In this document: in pieces, positions 10,045 to 21,239 of the stretch
Layout: each line of letters starts with the position of its first letter
How positions within the stretch are numbered: the first letter of the stretch is position 1
Origin: Limnephilus marmoratus
Lineage: Eukaryota > Arthropoda > Insecta > Trichoptera > Limnephilidae
Length of the DNA stretch: 64,000 nucleotides
NCBI GenBank assembly: GCA_917880885.1
Contig: OU862922.1
Span: 22,878,627 to 22,942,626, forward strand
Direction of reading: 5' to 3'
Notes under the pieces: model-generated
The model's database searches: none
What the model saw: only the letters and a program-made list of their open reading frames with translations
Told to the model about the DNA's origin: nothing
Made by a program: the position numbers and the translations under genes

Positions 10045-10901
10045 TTAGGGAGCGGGAGACAGAAATGAAAGGCGTGCAGTCGATGTGTGAGTCAGTCGTT
10101 TATTGGGCTACGTAGCAGATGGTCGGTGGTCGGTAACATGATGTAATGCAGGGTGCCGTGATGAGATGCTGCAGGCGTACGGAGGTGGAGATGGTGTGGT
10201 GAAGGTCAGCGAGTTACTCGACACCATGGCGGTGGAGATGACCTATCTTCCAGGCCGTTGCTCGACGCTTTGAATCGCGGAGGTGAACGGTGTGTGGCTC
10301 GGTGAGCTGAGCCACCAGCAGGTAGTCCTGGCGAGGCGGAGCGTGTTTCATGGCAGCGAAGCACGGTGGGCTTCGGGGTGCCATGAAGTGGTGAGCTGAT
10401 CCCCGGACTGAAGGTGCGTCAAACCTTATAAGTCGCGGGATGGAGCTGATCTCAGGAGCTGAAGGCACGATGGGCCTTGTGGCTGAGACGTGGTGATGGA
10501 CCTCGAGGAAGCTGCCCTGGATGCGTAGCGATGCCTGCGGAGATCGTTACATGCTGAGATGTTGGCCGACTGTAAGTGTGAGACTGAACTGGACTGAACT
10601 GCAGCGGGCGAGCGATCGGCTGCTTATATAGCCGCGGTAGAGTAACTACCTCGCGGTAGGTAATACGAGCCACTTCGAGAATATTCGGCGCCGTACAGAT
10701 ATTGTACGGTGCTGTCTCGAGACCTTTCTAGGCGGGGCGATATTACTATCGTCAGGCTGGCACGGGAGGCGAGAAAGTACATCGCGGCCAGTATAGGTAC
10801 GAAGGTACCTAGGCAAGTAGGTTTGCCGATGCGCGCGGATACTAGGAGATGTTTCTCGATTCCTCTTTTGGTGGCGAAATTTATAATGATGTGTCGCCAC
10901 A
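10045..10901 (-). repeat. 3' LTR (minus-strand orientation)
   Basis: It carries a TATA box (TATATAAG, minus strand, 10630-10623), initiator-like TCAGTC motifs about 35 and 45 bases downstream (10597-10592 and 10587-10582) and an AATAAA signal (complement of 10099-10104). The coordinate-low terminus reads tta where the other LTR has tga, so the canonical CA end appears mutated. Confidence 0.85.
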
Positions 10902-11143
10902 CACCCCCTTCCCAGTGTACGGAGTACAGGGTTGAAAGATGATGCCAGGAGTCGCAGGAAAGCCGGGTTGATGCTGCTGGTCGGTGCGTCCATGCTGATG
11001 TGTCTCTACCGATTCCCTCGTTTTTGCGGTGTTACCGGTGCATCGTGGTAACACTGTTGTCAGGATGCTATATGCTGCGTATCCATATCACGTCGGGGTC
11101 ACCAGTTGAGGGAGCGGGACGTGATCACGTCGGGGTCACCAGT
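10902..11143 (-). other. LTR-element interior: PPT, leader and duplicated primer binding site
   Basis: The primer binding site TGGTGACCCCGACGTGAT (minus strand) occurs twice, at 11141-11124 and 11104-11087, as part of a 37-bp tandem duplication that also carries the last bases of the LTR. Its complement matches the 3' end of tRNA-Trp as I recall it (...AUCACGUCGGGGUCACCA). The remaining ~180 bases are non-coding. Confidence 0.8.
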
Positions 11144-12001
11144 TGAGGGAGCGGGAGACAGAAATGAAATGCGTCATGTCGAAGTGGTGAGTCAGTCGTT
11201 TATTGGGCTACGTAGCAGATGGTCGGTGGTCGGTAACATGATGTAATGCAGGGTGCCGTGATGAGATGCTGCAGGCGTACGGAGGTGGAGATGGTGTGGT
11301 GAAGGTCAGCGAGTTACTCGACACCATGGCGGTGGAGATGACCTATCTTCCAGGCCGTTGCTCGACGCTTTGAATCGCGGAGGTGAACGGTGTGTGGCTC
11401 GGTGAGCTGAGCCACCAGCAGGTAGTCCTGGCGAGGCGGAGCGTGTTTCATGGCAGCGAAGCACGGTGGGCTTCGGGGTGCCATGAAGTGGTGAGCTGAT
11501 CCCCGGACTGAAGGTGCGTCAAACCTTATAAGTCGCGGGATGGAGCTGATCTCAGGAGCTGAAGGCACGATGGGCCTTGTGGCTGAGACGTGGTGATGGA
11601 CCTCGAGGAAGCTGCCCTGGATGCGTAGCGATGCCTGCGGAGATCGTTACATGCTGAGATGTTGGCCGACTGTAAGTGTGAGACTGAACTGGACTGAACT
11701 GCAGCGGGCGAGCGATCGGCTGCTTATATAGCCGCGGTAGAGTAACTACCTCGCGGTAGGTAATACGAGCCACTTCGAGAATATTCGGCGCCGTACAGAT
11801 ATTGTACGGTGCTGTCTCGAGACCTTTCTAGGCGGGGCGATATTACTATCGTCAGGCTGGCACGGGAGGCGAGAAAGTACATCGCGGCCAGTATAGGTAC
11901 GAAGGTACCTAGGCAAGTAGGTTTGCCGATGCGCGCGGATACTAGGAGATGTTTCTCGATTCCTCTTTTGGTGGCGAAATTTATAATGATGTGTCGCCAC
12001 A
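11144..12001 (-). repeat. 5' LTR (minus-strand orientation)
   Basis: Same layout as the 3' LTR at an offset of 1100 bases: TATATAAG at 11730-11723, initiator-like motifs near 11695 and 11685, and AATAAA as the complement of 11199-11204. This LTR would drive any transcript of the element. Short open frames inside are identical in both copies and are not genes. Confidence 0.85.
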
Positions 12002-12006
12002 TATTT

Positions 12007-13052
12007 ATTCAGATTTTCTCGGTCGTGATTAGGTCATGCATGGTTTTAATACACATAAGCTTCGTAGACTTATTGTCTAGAGATCACAAAAAAATGGTTT
12101 ACAGAGCAGAAAACATTAAATTAAGTCAGGTAATTGTGATAAGAAATTCAGATTTTTTATTGTTTGCGAAAAAGGGAATTAAATAAAAAATTTCCGCATT
12201 CAGCGAAGGCACAATTTTTTAGGTGTTGAAATTTTTGGAAATGAAATTGAATTTAAGAGATTTAATTATTTAATAATACAAGTAATAATAATCGTCTTTA
12301 TTCCAGAATATGGAGAGGTATGTGCAATCCCACACATTCCAAAGACAGTATAAGTTATTTACAACTTAATCCTTAAAAACAAAACAAAAAATCTTTTTTA
12401 TTTTAAATCAGATCTCAAAACTATGGTCACCCTAAAAGTCTACATTAATGTACTACCTAGCGCCATCAGTTTAGTAGGTACCCATAATCTCAATCTGTAA
12501 GAAATACAACAATATTGTTCTTTCAATATCTGTATAATTTTGTGTTATTTTGTTAACTTGTATAATTATTGTTAACCTCAACACAGGCATGTCCTAGTGA
12601 GGTAACAAATTGAATTGTAAACATTTTACCTGCAGTGTAAAGAAACAATAAATAAATAAATAATACAATAAAATAAATTAAATAAAATCATTTATTGATC
12701 TCTTATTGGTCCATCGAATTGAAGATTATGAGAGCCAATATCTTTCTCCAATGTTCTTCGATGCTCGATTCTAAAGTCAGGCGGGATTCAATGATTACGA
12801 CATTTCTGGAGTTATTAATCATCCCCCCCTCTTTGGTTCTTATTAGAGCTGCAAATCCAGGAACTGCCCTTCCGTGAACATCGAGGAAGCACTGTTGTAT
12901 GCATTGTTGTGTTGCACCCGATGTCTTTCCATGGTTCTCCTTTTGAAATTAGCTCAGTGCTCGCATGTGTATAAGGTGGTACAAAAAGCTAAGAAGTGCG
13001 TCCTTTTCACTTGTGGACTGTATCTAAAAAATATTATAAACACATTTGCATG
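12007..13052. other. Non-coding; possible LINE tail near 12560-12665
   Basis: The stretch gcatgtcctagtgagg ... acaataaataaataaataa resembles a jockey-type LINE 3' tail; a similar tail (cactagggcctgtaataaataaataaata) is at 38738-38766. No coding part is recognisable. Confidence 0.4.
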
Positions 13053-13612
13053 CATTGTTGGTGGTTCCATGACAGTTCATCCTGCGACAATTCATCCGGC
13101 GACAGTTCATCCTGCGACAGTTCATCCGGCCGACAGTTCATCCTGCCGACAGTTCATCCTGCCGACAGTTCATCCCGCCGACAATTCATCCGGTGACAAT
13201 TCATCCTGACAATTCAACCTAACCTAACCTAACCTAACCTAAACTAACCTAACCTATAAGTATAACCTATAAGTATAAGTATGTCGTATTTTGTTATTCA
13301 CGCATACTTCTTCGGAGAGTCGAAATTATTGTTGGTAAAAATATTTTTACAGCGGATTTCCACTCAAGATGCCTTCAGATATAAGTATATCGATTTTGGT
13401 TGTACGGCCGTATATCCTCTTTGCATACGTACTTAATAAAAATCTTCTAAATGATCAGGCAGGATGAATTGTCGCCGGATGAATTGTCGGCGGGATGAAC
13501 TGTCGGCAGGATGAACTGTCGGCAGGATGAACTGTCGGCCGGATGAACTGTCGCAGGATGAACTGTCGCCGGATGAATTGTCGCAGGACGAATTGTAGGG
13601 TCACCATTGTTG
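13053..13612. mobile_element. Phrase-armed foldback element (locus B) with CCTAA core
   Basis: The element is 13061-13604, flanked by CATTGTTG at 13053-13060 and 13605-13612 (exact 8-bp duplication; the boundary is ambiguous by 1-2 bases). The left arm (about 13071-13210) is nine 15-16-bp phrases of the type gacagttcatcctgcc. The right arm (about 13455-13598) is its reverse complement, with the nine phrase variants in exactly mirrored order. A CCTAA run (13216-13256) lies just inside the left arm, then about 200 bases of unique DNA. Arms built of subrepeats recall Drosophila Foldback elements. No transposase. Confidence 0.8.
13216..13256. repeat. CCTAA (TTAGG) run inside locus B
   Basis: About eight units of AACCT with one variant (aaact), directly joined to the last phrase of the left arm. 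Confidence 0.85.
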
Positions 13613-13641
13613 ATAAAACTTGATACATTGATAACGAAAGA

Positions 13642-13699
13642 ATCTCATGAAGTCTATAATATAGACTTCATGAGATATACCGTACATATTATGTACGGT
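13642..13699. repeat. Two adjacent 3-base-loop hairpins
   Basis: atctcatgaagtctat (13642-13657) pairs exactly with 13661-13676 across loop aat. accgtacat (13679-13687) pairs with 13691-13699 across loop att. They lie 30 bases after the locus B foldback element. Confidence 0.8.
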
Positions 13700-14281
13700 G
13701 CAAAGTGGCAAATTCGAGAGATGTCCCTTAGTTCTGCCGCCCGCGTGCGCTGTAAACCTGCTCGTGCGACGCTCCTGCATTTGTACAGATTTGCATTACA
13801 AATAGGAACTTGATAGCTCGCTAGAATAGAACCTCAATTCATTTGGACGTATTCTTACGCAAAGCCGATGTACGCTGTAGTAGATCAGGAAGATAATGAA
13901 GTGGGTATTATTAGTGCATCTAGATTAAGAAGTGTAATAAATTGGCAATATCTTAAGATTTCGATTTATTGCTAAGCTTTATATGCAGGTATTTATTGAC
14001 ATTTTACAGAAACAGTATGCCAGGTCTAATGGCATTATAAATAATGTCAGAACTGCTTAACATATTTCAGAAGTAAATAACGGATTTCCCGATAATATTT
14101 TTATGCTTTACTATTTTTTTACTAGTTTTTTGCTTTACTTTTTTGTAAGAATGCATAAAAAACTAGGCCAACTTGTTACACACTTCTTACTAGAGTTATT
14201 TATACACTAGCGCAGAGCCGTGAAAAATTACGGGATATTATAAGTGTAGGATTTGATTTATAAAAAAATATATTTTCCTCA

Positions 14282-14755
14282 GGATCATTGACTTTCAAAA
14301 GATGATCAGGCCCCCCAGCGCAGTCGATCGATAAGGATTGTATCGATAACTTTCGGTAATTTCACTTCGTTTCCTAGAATGACTGTAGATCGCAAACGAA
14401 TAAATATCAGCGAAACTCAATCGAAAATCTGGAGACAAAAAATCAGAAAAAAGATATTGGCACCTTTGGGACTCGAACCCAGGACCTTCTGCTTTAATGG
14501 CAATATTTTCTTCAGAATCATTGGCTTTCAAAAGATTACAGACCCCCAAGCGCAGTCGATCGATAAGGATTGTATCGATAACTTTCGGTAATTTCACTTC
14601 TTTTCCTAGAATGACTGTAGATCGCAAACGAATAAATATCAGCGAAACTCAACCGAAAATCTGGAGACAAAAAATCAGAAAAAAGATATTGGCACCTTTG
14701 GGAGTAAAACCCAGGACCTTCTGCTTTAATGGCAACAGCTCTACCAACTGAGTTA
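14282..14755 (-). repeat. Tandem pair of tRNA-headed SINE-like units
   Basis: Two ~232-bp copies in tandem (cgcagtcgatcgataagg at 14319 and 14551). On the minus strand each contains a tRNA-like piece: a B-box type GGTTCGAGTCC in the first, altered in the second (GGTTTTACTCC). The second also keeps the A-box type CTCAGTTGGTAGAGC (about 14753-14735). Their shared body (agcgaaactcaa, ctggagacaaaaaatcag) recurs at 15050-15160. Confidence 0.65.
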
Positions 14756-15049
14756 AGGTGACTATATCCAATTCGGCCACTTTTTTAACTGTATCATACT
14801 TCGACTGAGAACTATCAACATTATTTTCTTAACGCACATATTATTGGCTGCTATCTTTATATGTGATTGCAAGATTCAAACCCGAACTAAATGCTATCTA
14901 GATAGTGTATGGACAAATTTTTATCCATTTTATTTTTAATATGCGACATCTATTGACGTTTAGGTCAAATCTGGGATGAATATTTTTATTTTATTTTTAA
15001 CTTTATGAGTAAAACCTCGAATTGTAATATTTAATTAAATGAAGACAAT

Positions 15050-15180
15050 ATTAGCGAAACTCAATCGAAAATCTGGAGGAAAAAATCAGAAAAAGATATT
15101 TGCACCTCTGGGACTCGAACTCAGGATCTTCTGCTTTCATGGCAACAGCTCTACCAACTGAGCTGAGGTGTCTATATCCA
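15050..15180 (-). repeat. SINE-like copy with A and B boxes
   Basis: On the minus strand: CTCAGTTGGTAGAGC and GAGTTCGAGTCCC spaced as in a tRNA, then the body shared with 14282-14755. Likely a tRNA-derived retroposon rather than a tRNA, as the acceptor arms do not close. Confidence 0.55.
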
Positions 15181-15274
15181 ATTCGGTCACTTTTTTAACT
15201 GTACTATACTTCGACTAAGAACTACCAACATTCTCTTCATTTTCTTAACGCACCTATTTTTGACTGCTATCTTT

Positions 15275-15350
15275 AGGTCCTGGGTTCGAGTCCCAGAGGT
15301 ACCAATATCTTTTTCTGTCTCCAGATTTTTGCTTGAGTTTCGCAATGTTG
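15275..15350 (+). repeat. SINE-like fragment, opposite orientation
   Basis: It holds ggtcctgggttcgagtccca followed by the same body (ctgtctccagattttt) on the plus strand, so it faces the copies at 14282-15180. Confidence 0.5.
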
Positions 15351-15468
15351 TCTTCATTTAATTTAATATAACAATTTGAGGTTTTACTAATAAAGTTAAA
15401 AATCAAAATAAAAATTAGAATAAATAACAGTTACGTAGTTAATAATACGCAAAGTTATGCATTTGAAG

Positions 15469-15848
15469 AATTTGGGAGGTGGTTATGGATACAGCCGCCC
15501 CGGGAAACATTAACTGGATAACCAACACCTCTTCCAAAGGTCACTTCTAGTGGTTCGCCATGTTTGGTGATGCGAGAAATAGGTTGAGGGAGACCTTTAA
15601 GACTCTCCAGCAGGACTTTCTCGGGACATTTCCTAACACCGCAATGGAAGGGATGAATTCATACGTTCGTCACTCCTGGACAAACTGACCCACAGATTCC
15701 TACCCACCCCTCATGCCTTTTTTCTTCCAAGAACTTCCTCCCCTTCCTTCCCTAAAAAGACCCTACACACAGTCTCCGCACAGATGACATAGGCCCTGAG
15801 AGGAAGTATTTTCCTCAAGGTCTCCTTTGTAGAACTAATTTAAAAAAC
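15469..15848 (+). mobile_element. Non-autonomous LINE derivative (5' and 3' ends only)
   Basis: The 5' part resembles the leader of the LINE at 4527-8114 (gggaggtggttatggatac, gggagacctttaagactctc, ttcctacccacccct). The 3' part resembles its 3' end (gaccctacacac ... gacataggccctgagag ... ctcctttgtagaac, then taaaaaac). The whole coding region is missing. About 380 bp, diverged. Confidence 0.75.
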
Positions 15849-15902
15849 ATTAAAAGCAAGTATTTTGATTTAAACATTAGATGGCTTATAAATATTTTTT
15901 AT

Positions 15903-16155
15903 TAGCTGGTTCCCGGCATGCGTTGCCATATTCAAAGAAATACATTGTTTCTCCCTGAATCACCCTTCCCGTACGCCCCCGTTCCTCTCCCGCGTCCCCT
16001 TCCCAGCTAGCTTTCTATTGTAGCCTACATGTTATTCTGATGTATGAGAGATATTATTGTAAAGTTTCATTAAAATCCATTGACTTGTTTTTGCGTGAAA
16101 GAAGAACAAACACACAAATATCCATACAAACTTTCGGTTTATAATATTAGTAAGA
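15903..16155 (+). repeat. Dispersed insect repeat (tagctggttcccggcatgcg)
   Basis: It has the opening seen at 1748 and the ending ttaaaatccattgactt ... gcgtgaaagaagaacaaac ... cggtttataatattagtaa, the layout common to abundant non-coding retroposons in insects. No coding sequence. Confidence 0.6.
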
Positions 16156-16159
16156 CGTA

Positions 16160-17320
16160 GATGCTTTAATTAAATACTTCGAATATAACACATTTTGGCT
16201 TTTGCTATATTCGACTGTATTTTTTATAAGTTTTTTATAAGCCTAGAAAAAAATAAAGTATCGGACCTAAAAAAATTCATTGATGTGCAAAATCTCCTAC
16301 TTACGACCCTTTTTGAGTAATGTCGCAAAATTTAGTTCTTTAGTTCATGAAATGATTTTTTTAAATAATATCTGCAACTCACAAAATAAAATATATATTT
16401 TTTAATTAAATTCAACCGGCGGCCGATGAGAAAGTTCAGAAACGAATTATGAGAAAGGAACGAAACAACCGCAGACGGTGCGAAACAGATTCCGAATGTT
16501 ACACGTCTAGCTGAATCGTTTTAAATCTTATTCGTCAAAGAACCCGTGATTCAGGAAAAAGCTCCCACCACCGTGCCACAAAGCTTTTCAAAACGGCATC
16601 AATCTATCGAAAACAAATAAACGAATTTAGGTGACATTAACGATAGCAAAGCCATAATTAATGATGTTGCCGTAATAATTCCCATAAATTTCATATTATT
16701 AGCTGTTTTACCTTTGACCAGTCTTACTTTTACCAGTTTTCCTATTCAATGAGAATAAATTTAAACTAATTTATTATTTTGTGCCATTTAAAAACGAATA
16801 TTTCTTGCAGGTTATTCCAAACTTTTCCAATTAAACGCATCCATATTTTGTAATCTTCCAAATACATTTTAATTATTGATAACTTGACATGTTTATGATT
16901 TTGAAATTGTAAAAGGTGATCGTCGGATCCATTAAAAATAATTAAAAGTTTATTAGACCTCACCATACTTGGCGCATGTCACACATCAATCAGAAAATGC
17001 AACCTACATGATGGACACTGGACATTGCAATACGTTTCCCAACATTTAGAGTTATAAGACGTATACATATCAGATCCAATGGAAATCGTTATCTCTAACT
17101 TAAGCTAGCAAACATTTCTGTCAGATTGGGGTTTTTCTTGGTGGAATTCTGTCGATATCTACAATAACTTGCATAAAGCAGGGAAATCTGTAGATTGCTA
17201 TGGCTTCATGAAATTTATACGGCGTATCTCATTTTTTCTCATCTCACTGTTAGAGGTATTGAAAGAAAGGTGAATGCCGGTAACTCCATTAATGGTGGAC
17301 TGAATTCCGTTGGCGCTAAT
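16160..17320. other. No supported gene
   Basis: AT-rich DNA without recognised repeats or coding motifs. Confidence 0.45.
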
Positions 17321-17334
17321 AAAAACTGTCAAAA

Positions 17335-17862
17335 GAAGCGAAGCTAGCAGTCCATAATGGAGTCCTGGTACCTACCCTGATGTGTGGCAGTGAGGCATGG
17401 AACAGATAGAGGAAGGATGAAAGTAAACTAAATGCTGTTGAAATGAGATCCCTGAGACGTATGTGTGGTAAAACAATGTATGACCGTATGAGAAATGAGG
17501 ATATCCGCAAAGAATGTAAGGCTGATGTAAGCATAATGAGTAAGATTAAGAAAGGGACCCTGAGATGGTTTAGGCATGTAGAGCGAATGAACGAGGAAAG
17601 TAGTGTAAGAAGAATATACGACGCGAATGTGAATGGTAGAAGAAGTCGGGGACGCCCGAGGAAGACATGGCACGATCAAGTGAATCAGATACTTGAGTCG
17701 GGCCATGTCAAAAGTCAGAATAATAGAAGAGAATGTATGAGACGATGTATGAATGTGAGTGAGGCAAAGGGTGTGTGCCAAGACCGAGTGGCTTGGCGGT
17801 CTGTCCTCTCTGCCTACCCCTGCGGGGAAACGGCGTGATGGTTAGTTAGTTAGTTATCTCAT
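17335..17862 (+). pseudogene. 5'-truncated RTE-type LINE, C-terminal region
   Basis: The translated frame (about 17443-17838, open upstream except for one stop near 17409) reads MRSLRRMCGK, GTLRWFRHVERM, GRPRKTW, CQDRVAWRS and YPCGETA. This is the typical C-terminus of RTE-like elements found in insects, after the reverse transcriptase. The copy ends in a short microsatellite tail (gttagttagttagtt), as RTE elements often do. The endonuclease and reverse transcriptase are absent. A related minus-strand copy is at 44388-44818. Confidence 0.75.
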
Positions 17863-18049
17863 TTTTTTGTAAAGTGCAACTCTTTAAGTTAGCAACTTTG
17901 AAAAAGCTTCTAGTTAAAAGTAAATGCACCTACATATTAATTATTAATAAGTTTTGCAAGTATTTAAGGTTTTTATTATTTTGACAGCTGTTTCCATTTT
18001 GAACCTGTCTGGTCTTGTAAACCGAAACAGCTGTCATTATAATTTTAAA

Positions 18050-18310
18050 AAATCGAGTGCAGTTCACACGCGGTGGAAGTGAAACATTCACCCACACAAT
18101 CTCAATCAATAGGAGCCTTGAAAAGCGAGCTCATAATCAATGCGGCCGATGCGCGCAGCTTGAAAGCAACTGTACATAGGTAAGGTTTCATTCTAACTCA
18201 TTCTCTCGCAGGCTAAATCCTACAGAAGTATGTGTTCGTCTCTTTTTACTGTCACCCGTTCATCGAGTTTCAAATCACAACGGTGCTAAAGAAGTTTCAC
18301 TTAAAAAACT
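18050..18310 (+). repeat. Dispersed MITE-like repeat (cattctctcgcaggctaaat), copy 1
   Basis: It shares the blocks gttcacacgcggtggaagtg, attctctcgcaggctaaat, cgagtttcaaatcacaacg and a tcacttaaaaaac end with copies near 28364, 35461 and 35696. Non-coding. Confidence 0.6.
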
Positions 18311-20095
18311 ATAATACTTGCCGAACTTAATAAAAACGTTATCATAATTTGTACAATGAAATTACGGTAGAAACCGGGTAGTTAGATATTTGTCAGATAA
18401 ATACCTACATACAACTAGTACCTAGCTCTTTATGGACTAGTGTCGTTCACCAGTTTGTCTTGGTTTACATTTAAATTACTTGCAAGAAACATCTCAAAAA
18501 ATAGAACAAGTTTTTTAAATACAGAAAATCTAATCTTTAAATTTAACGATTCGAAAAATTAGAAAATCAATCGAAGAATTCCCCTTTATGCCATAAGAAA
18601 ATTCAACCTTAAATTATTAACCTCTTGTAAAATGTCCTCCACAACAGGTGAACTCATAATGACTCCTAGGATATTGTACTACGGTTTGTATAAAAAAATA
18701 CTTAATAAAAAATGATAATATGCGCTGAAGCCTTATTTCATATTTCTTATTCAGATTCAATGAGATTTTTTATTGACACGAATGAATCAATATTGAATAG
18801 GGGTGACGAATACCTGAGGGCAACCAAAAAAGTCGCACAAATTGATAATGATAACCAGAAATTCTGCATTCTTCAGTTCAATTAACCGCCAGCATCGGTG
18901 CTTCAATGATGAACGATGACTTCTTTCCTCTTCCACGTCACTTTTAGCTCGACCATCGTACAGGAGCGTGACTATTCCGTATATACGACCTAATTGGTCA
19001 TGCAATACATTCCGCGGATACAGTTAGTCATTAACGAAAACATCGTGAGAGAAAAAATCTTAACTTTATCTGAAAATTAATTTGTCTTGCAATAAATAAT
19101 AGCGAAACATGTTTAATTTACTTTCCGATCTTCACGTATGTAGAAATACTTCCTGGCAACCAAGTAAAAACACCAAATCAACTGTATTACATGATTTAGT
19201 TTATCTAACAATTTATTTGATCTTTTCGTAAGGTGGCAATCTAGACTCGCTAGTATTTTAATAAAGCTGTTTTTTTTCATGTCAACGAATTCTCAATAAA
19301 CTCATCTAATTTCAAACGTGTCTGTTTTAGGCGTGTTCAATATTTAATAAATTGCATTTCAAGAAGTGATCCCTAACGGATCGTGTCGGAAATATTTGTT
19401 GAAGTAAAAGCGTACTGGTAAAGGTAAAAACGATTTATGAAAAAAAAACACACACCTGAGTGCTGTTGCACTTTATAAATTTCTCAACGATTTGTTCTCA
19501 TAGCCTTTCTTTATCTTATACAATATACCATTCGTTGAACCTGCATGAACATGGGCAGTGGCGGTAGCACGCCATGGGGCATAAGGTCATGGGTTCGAAT
19601 CCCAGGCGAAAAAATAATTAACGTGCTCCTTTTTTCCCGATATCCGATATCGATAATTACCGCTTTGTAACTTTGGCTTAGATTGAAATTAATAATTAAT
19701 TTTTCGGTTTTACATCCTACATCTATGCTTGGGTCAGCTTTAATTGGAAATAAAACCCTCAGCTAATTTATTTTTTTGATACATGAGTTATTATGAATCT
19801 TATAAATATTATCGGGCTTTCTTTGGCGGTGCATTCGAATTAATCTAAACTTAATTCAAAGGGATAAGCTCACGTGGTCAATTAAGAGCCATTCTAAGTA
19901 GGACGTTAAGACATCAGGATGGATCGAGTCTGTTTCTGTAAAAGCTCCATTTAAAAAAAAATATAATTACTTACTTTTAATAAACTTTTCCTGATTTTTT
20001 TTGATGAAGATAATGTATTGAAATCTGTGAGTAATTTTGTACTCTGAAGAAAAAGGTAATACCAATAATTCTAAAAGAAAATATGAAAAAAACGA
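18311..20095. other. Mostly unrecognised; weak tRNA-like block near 19556-19612
   Basis: The block agtggcggtagcacgccatg ... catgggttcgaatcccagg has a good B-box (GGTTCGAATCC) but no closed acceptor stem, so it may be a SINE head. The rest shows no coding signal. Confidence 0.4.
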
Positions 20096-20098
20096 GAC

Positions 20099-20162
20099 AC
20101 ATTCGAATCCAGGATCTCTCATCTTACAGGGACAAGCGCCACAACCAACTCGGCCATTGAGA
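20099..20162 (-). repeat. tRNA-like (Leu/Ser-type) SINE head or tRNA pseudogene
   Basis: On the minus strand, ATGGCCGAGTTGG (A-box) and GGATTCGAAT (B-box) are about 40 bases apart. The acceptor stem does not pair and the 3' side has no CCA-type boundary. Not a functional tRNA on this evidence. Confidence 0.45.
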
Positions 20163-20874
20163 CGTCTTATTTTAAAGTTATTTTTATTAAGCTTGTATTT
20201 CAAATACAAAATTAACAATATTTCTTCGACTAATTTTTTTCCCATATTTTAGGCAGCTACCTTTTTCAAATCACAAATGTTTAAAAGAACTGGTTTGTAA
20301 CCTGGGTAGTGTCTCGGACAAACTTACCCGATTTTATTTATGTGGACATCTATTGACATTTTTCTAAATCTATTTATCTTTTTCTAAAATTCTTTAAAAT
20401 TTTTAAAGTCTTTTTCTAAAATTCCGTGTCTTGTTCTTTTTAATATGTTCGTTTAAATTTATTAAATGGGAATAACTCTTAGGCAAACATCTGCATTTAT
20501 TGCAAATCAATACCAATCTGTAGTAAAATGAAAAAATAGTAATTGGTTTAATTTCTGCACTCCTGGGAGATCGTTAAATCTATTTTTGTAGAAGATGATC
20601 ACACAACCAATTGACCCACTCACAGACACGTTATTAACACGAGTTAATCGATATATCTCATTCGCTTCGAAAATCGATCAATTTCAAAAACCATGCCGAC
20701 TCGTGCATTCGGAATTATCTAACTAAAAACTGTATTTTTAGTCGGCGGTACGATAGTAGATTTTTACTTTGACAACGTACTTGAAATGTATACATAGGTA
20801 CTTGGAGCCCACATGTCTATTAGGGTGGGTTATCCGGGTTATCCCAGGTTTGTTTGAACGTGAAGGGTCTCAAA

Positions 20875-21072
20875 AGTTGAACATTCGAATTCCTCATTGC
20901 TAAGGATCGTGAACTCTACTCCAGTTTTCAAGCTGGACTAGGCTCCTCCACTTCTCGCGGTTCTGCGGAAGGTGAAAAGCTGCGGACACCGATGTCCCGG
21001 ACGCCAGTGATATTTAGTCACTCCAGCATTGGTAACCTTCCTGTGCTTTTTCTGCCAAACACTTTACCAGTG
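20875..21072 (-). pseudogene. RTE-type LINE C-terminus, piece split off by a hAT insertion
   Basis: On the minus strand the text reads TGKVFGRKSTGRLPM, then in another frame LPQNREKWRSLVQLENW and HDP before a stop, which matches the ordinary end of such LINEs. The upstream half is at 26116-26325. The junction (VTG) falls in the 8-bp duplication around the hAT element, so the two pieces were once continuous. Frameshifts show it is old. Confidence 0.65.
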
Positions 21073-21239
21073 TAGGGTTACCATTTAGAAAATTGAAAAG
21101 TCCTTGCAAAAAGTCTGACAGTCCACAAAAAGAGCGGACATTTTAATCATTTCGATGATGTAAAGCTATTCGATGAAATAACAGCTGTCAATTCATTCAT
21201 ATCCCAACAAAACGATGCATTTTTAATATGATGGTCCAT

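Larger units (their letters stand above)
10045..12001 (-). mobile_element. LTR retrotransposon deletion derivative (two LTRs, 242-bp interior)
   Basis: Two near-identical ~857-bp LTRs (10045-10901 and 11144-12001) bracket a short interior. A 5-bp target duplication TATTT is at 10040-10044 and 12002-12006. On the minus strand the 5' LTR begins TGTGGCGACAC, a primer binding site starts 2 bases after the LTR end, and a polypurine tract GGGAAGGGGG (10913-10904) precedes the 3' LTR. No gag or pol is present, so it cannot move by itself. The LTRs are essentially identical except within the first ~45 bases of the coordinate-low end, indicating a recent event. Confidence 0.88.

Noticed and set aside
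10214..12000. Repeated open frames of 84, 73 and 92 codons
   Set aside because: They lie wholly inside the two identical LTRs, have no known motif, and are explained by the higher GC content of the LTR.
12874..13209. Frame with a PATVHPAT / DSSSCDSSSG repeat, resembling a low-complexity secreted protein
   Set aside because: It is the foldback arm read in frame. Its length follows the 15-bp phrase and the mirrored arm lies downstream.
13053..13612. Classification of locus B as a hAT MITE
   Set aside because: The 8-bp duplication would fit, but the ends lack CAGNG-type hAT termini and the arms are phrase arrays, so I leave the superfamily open.
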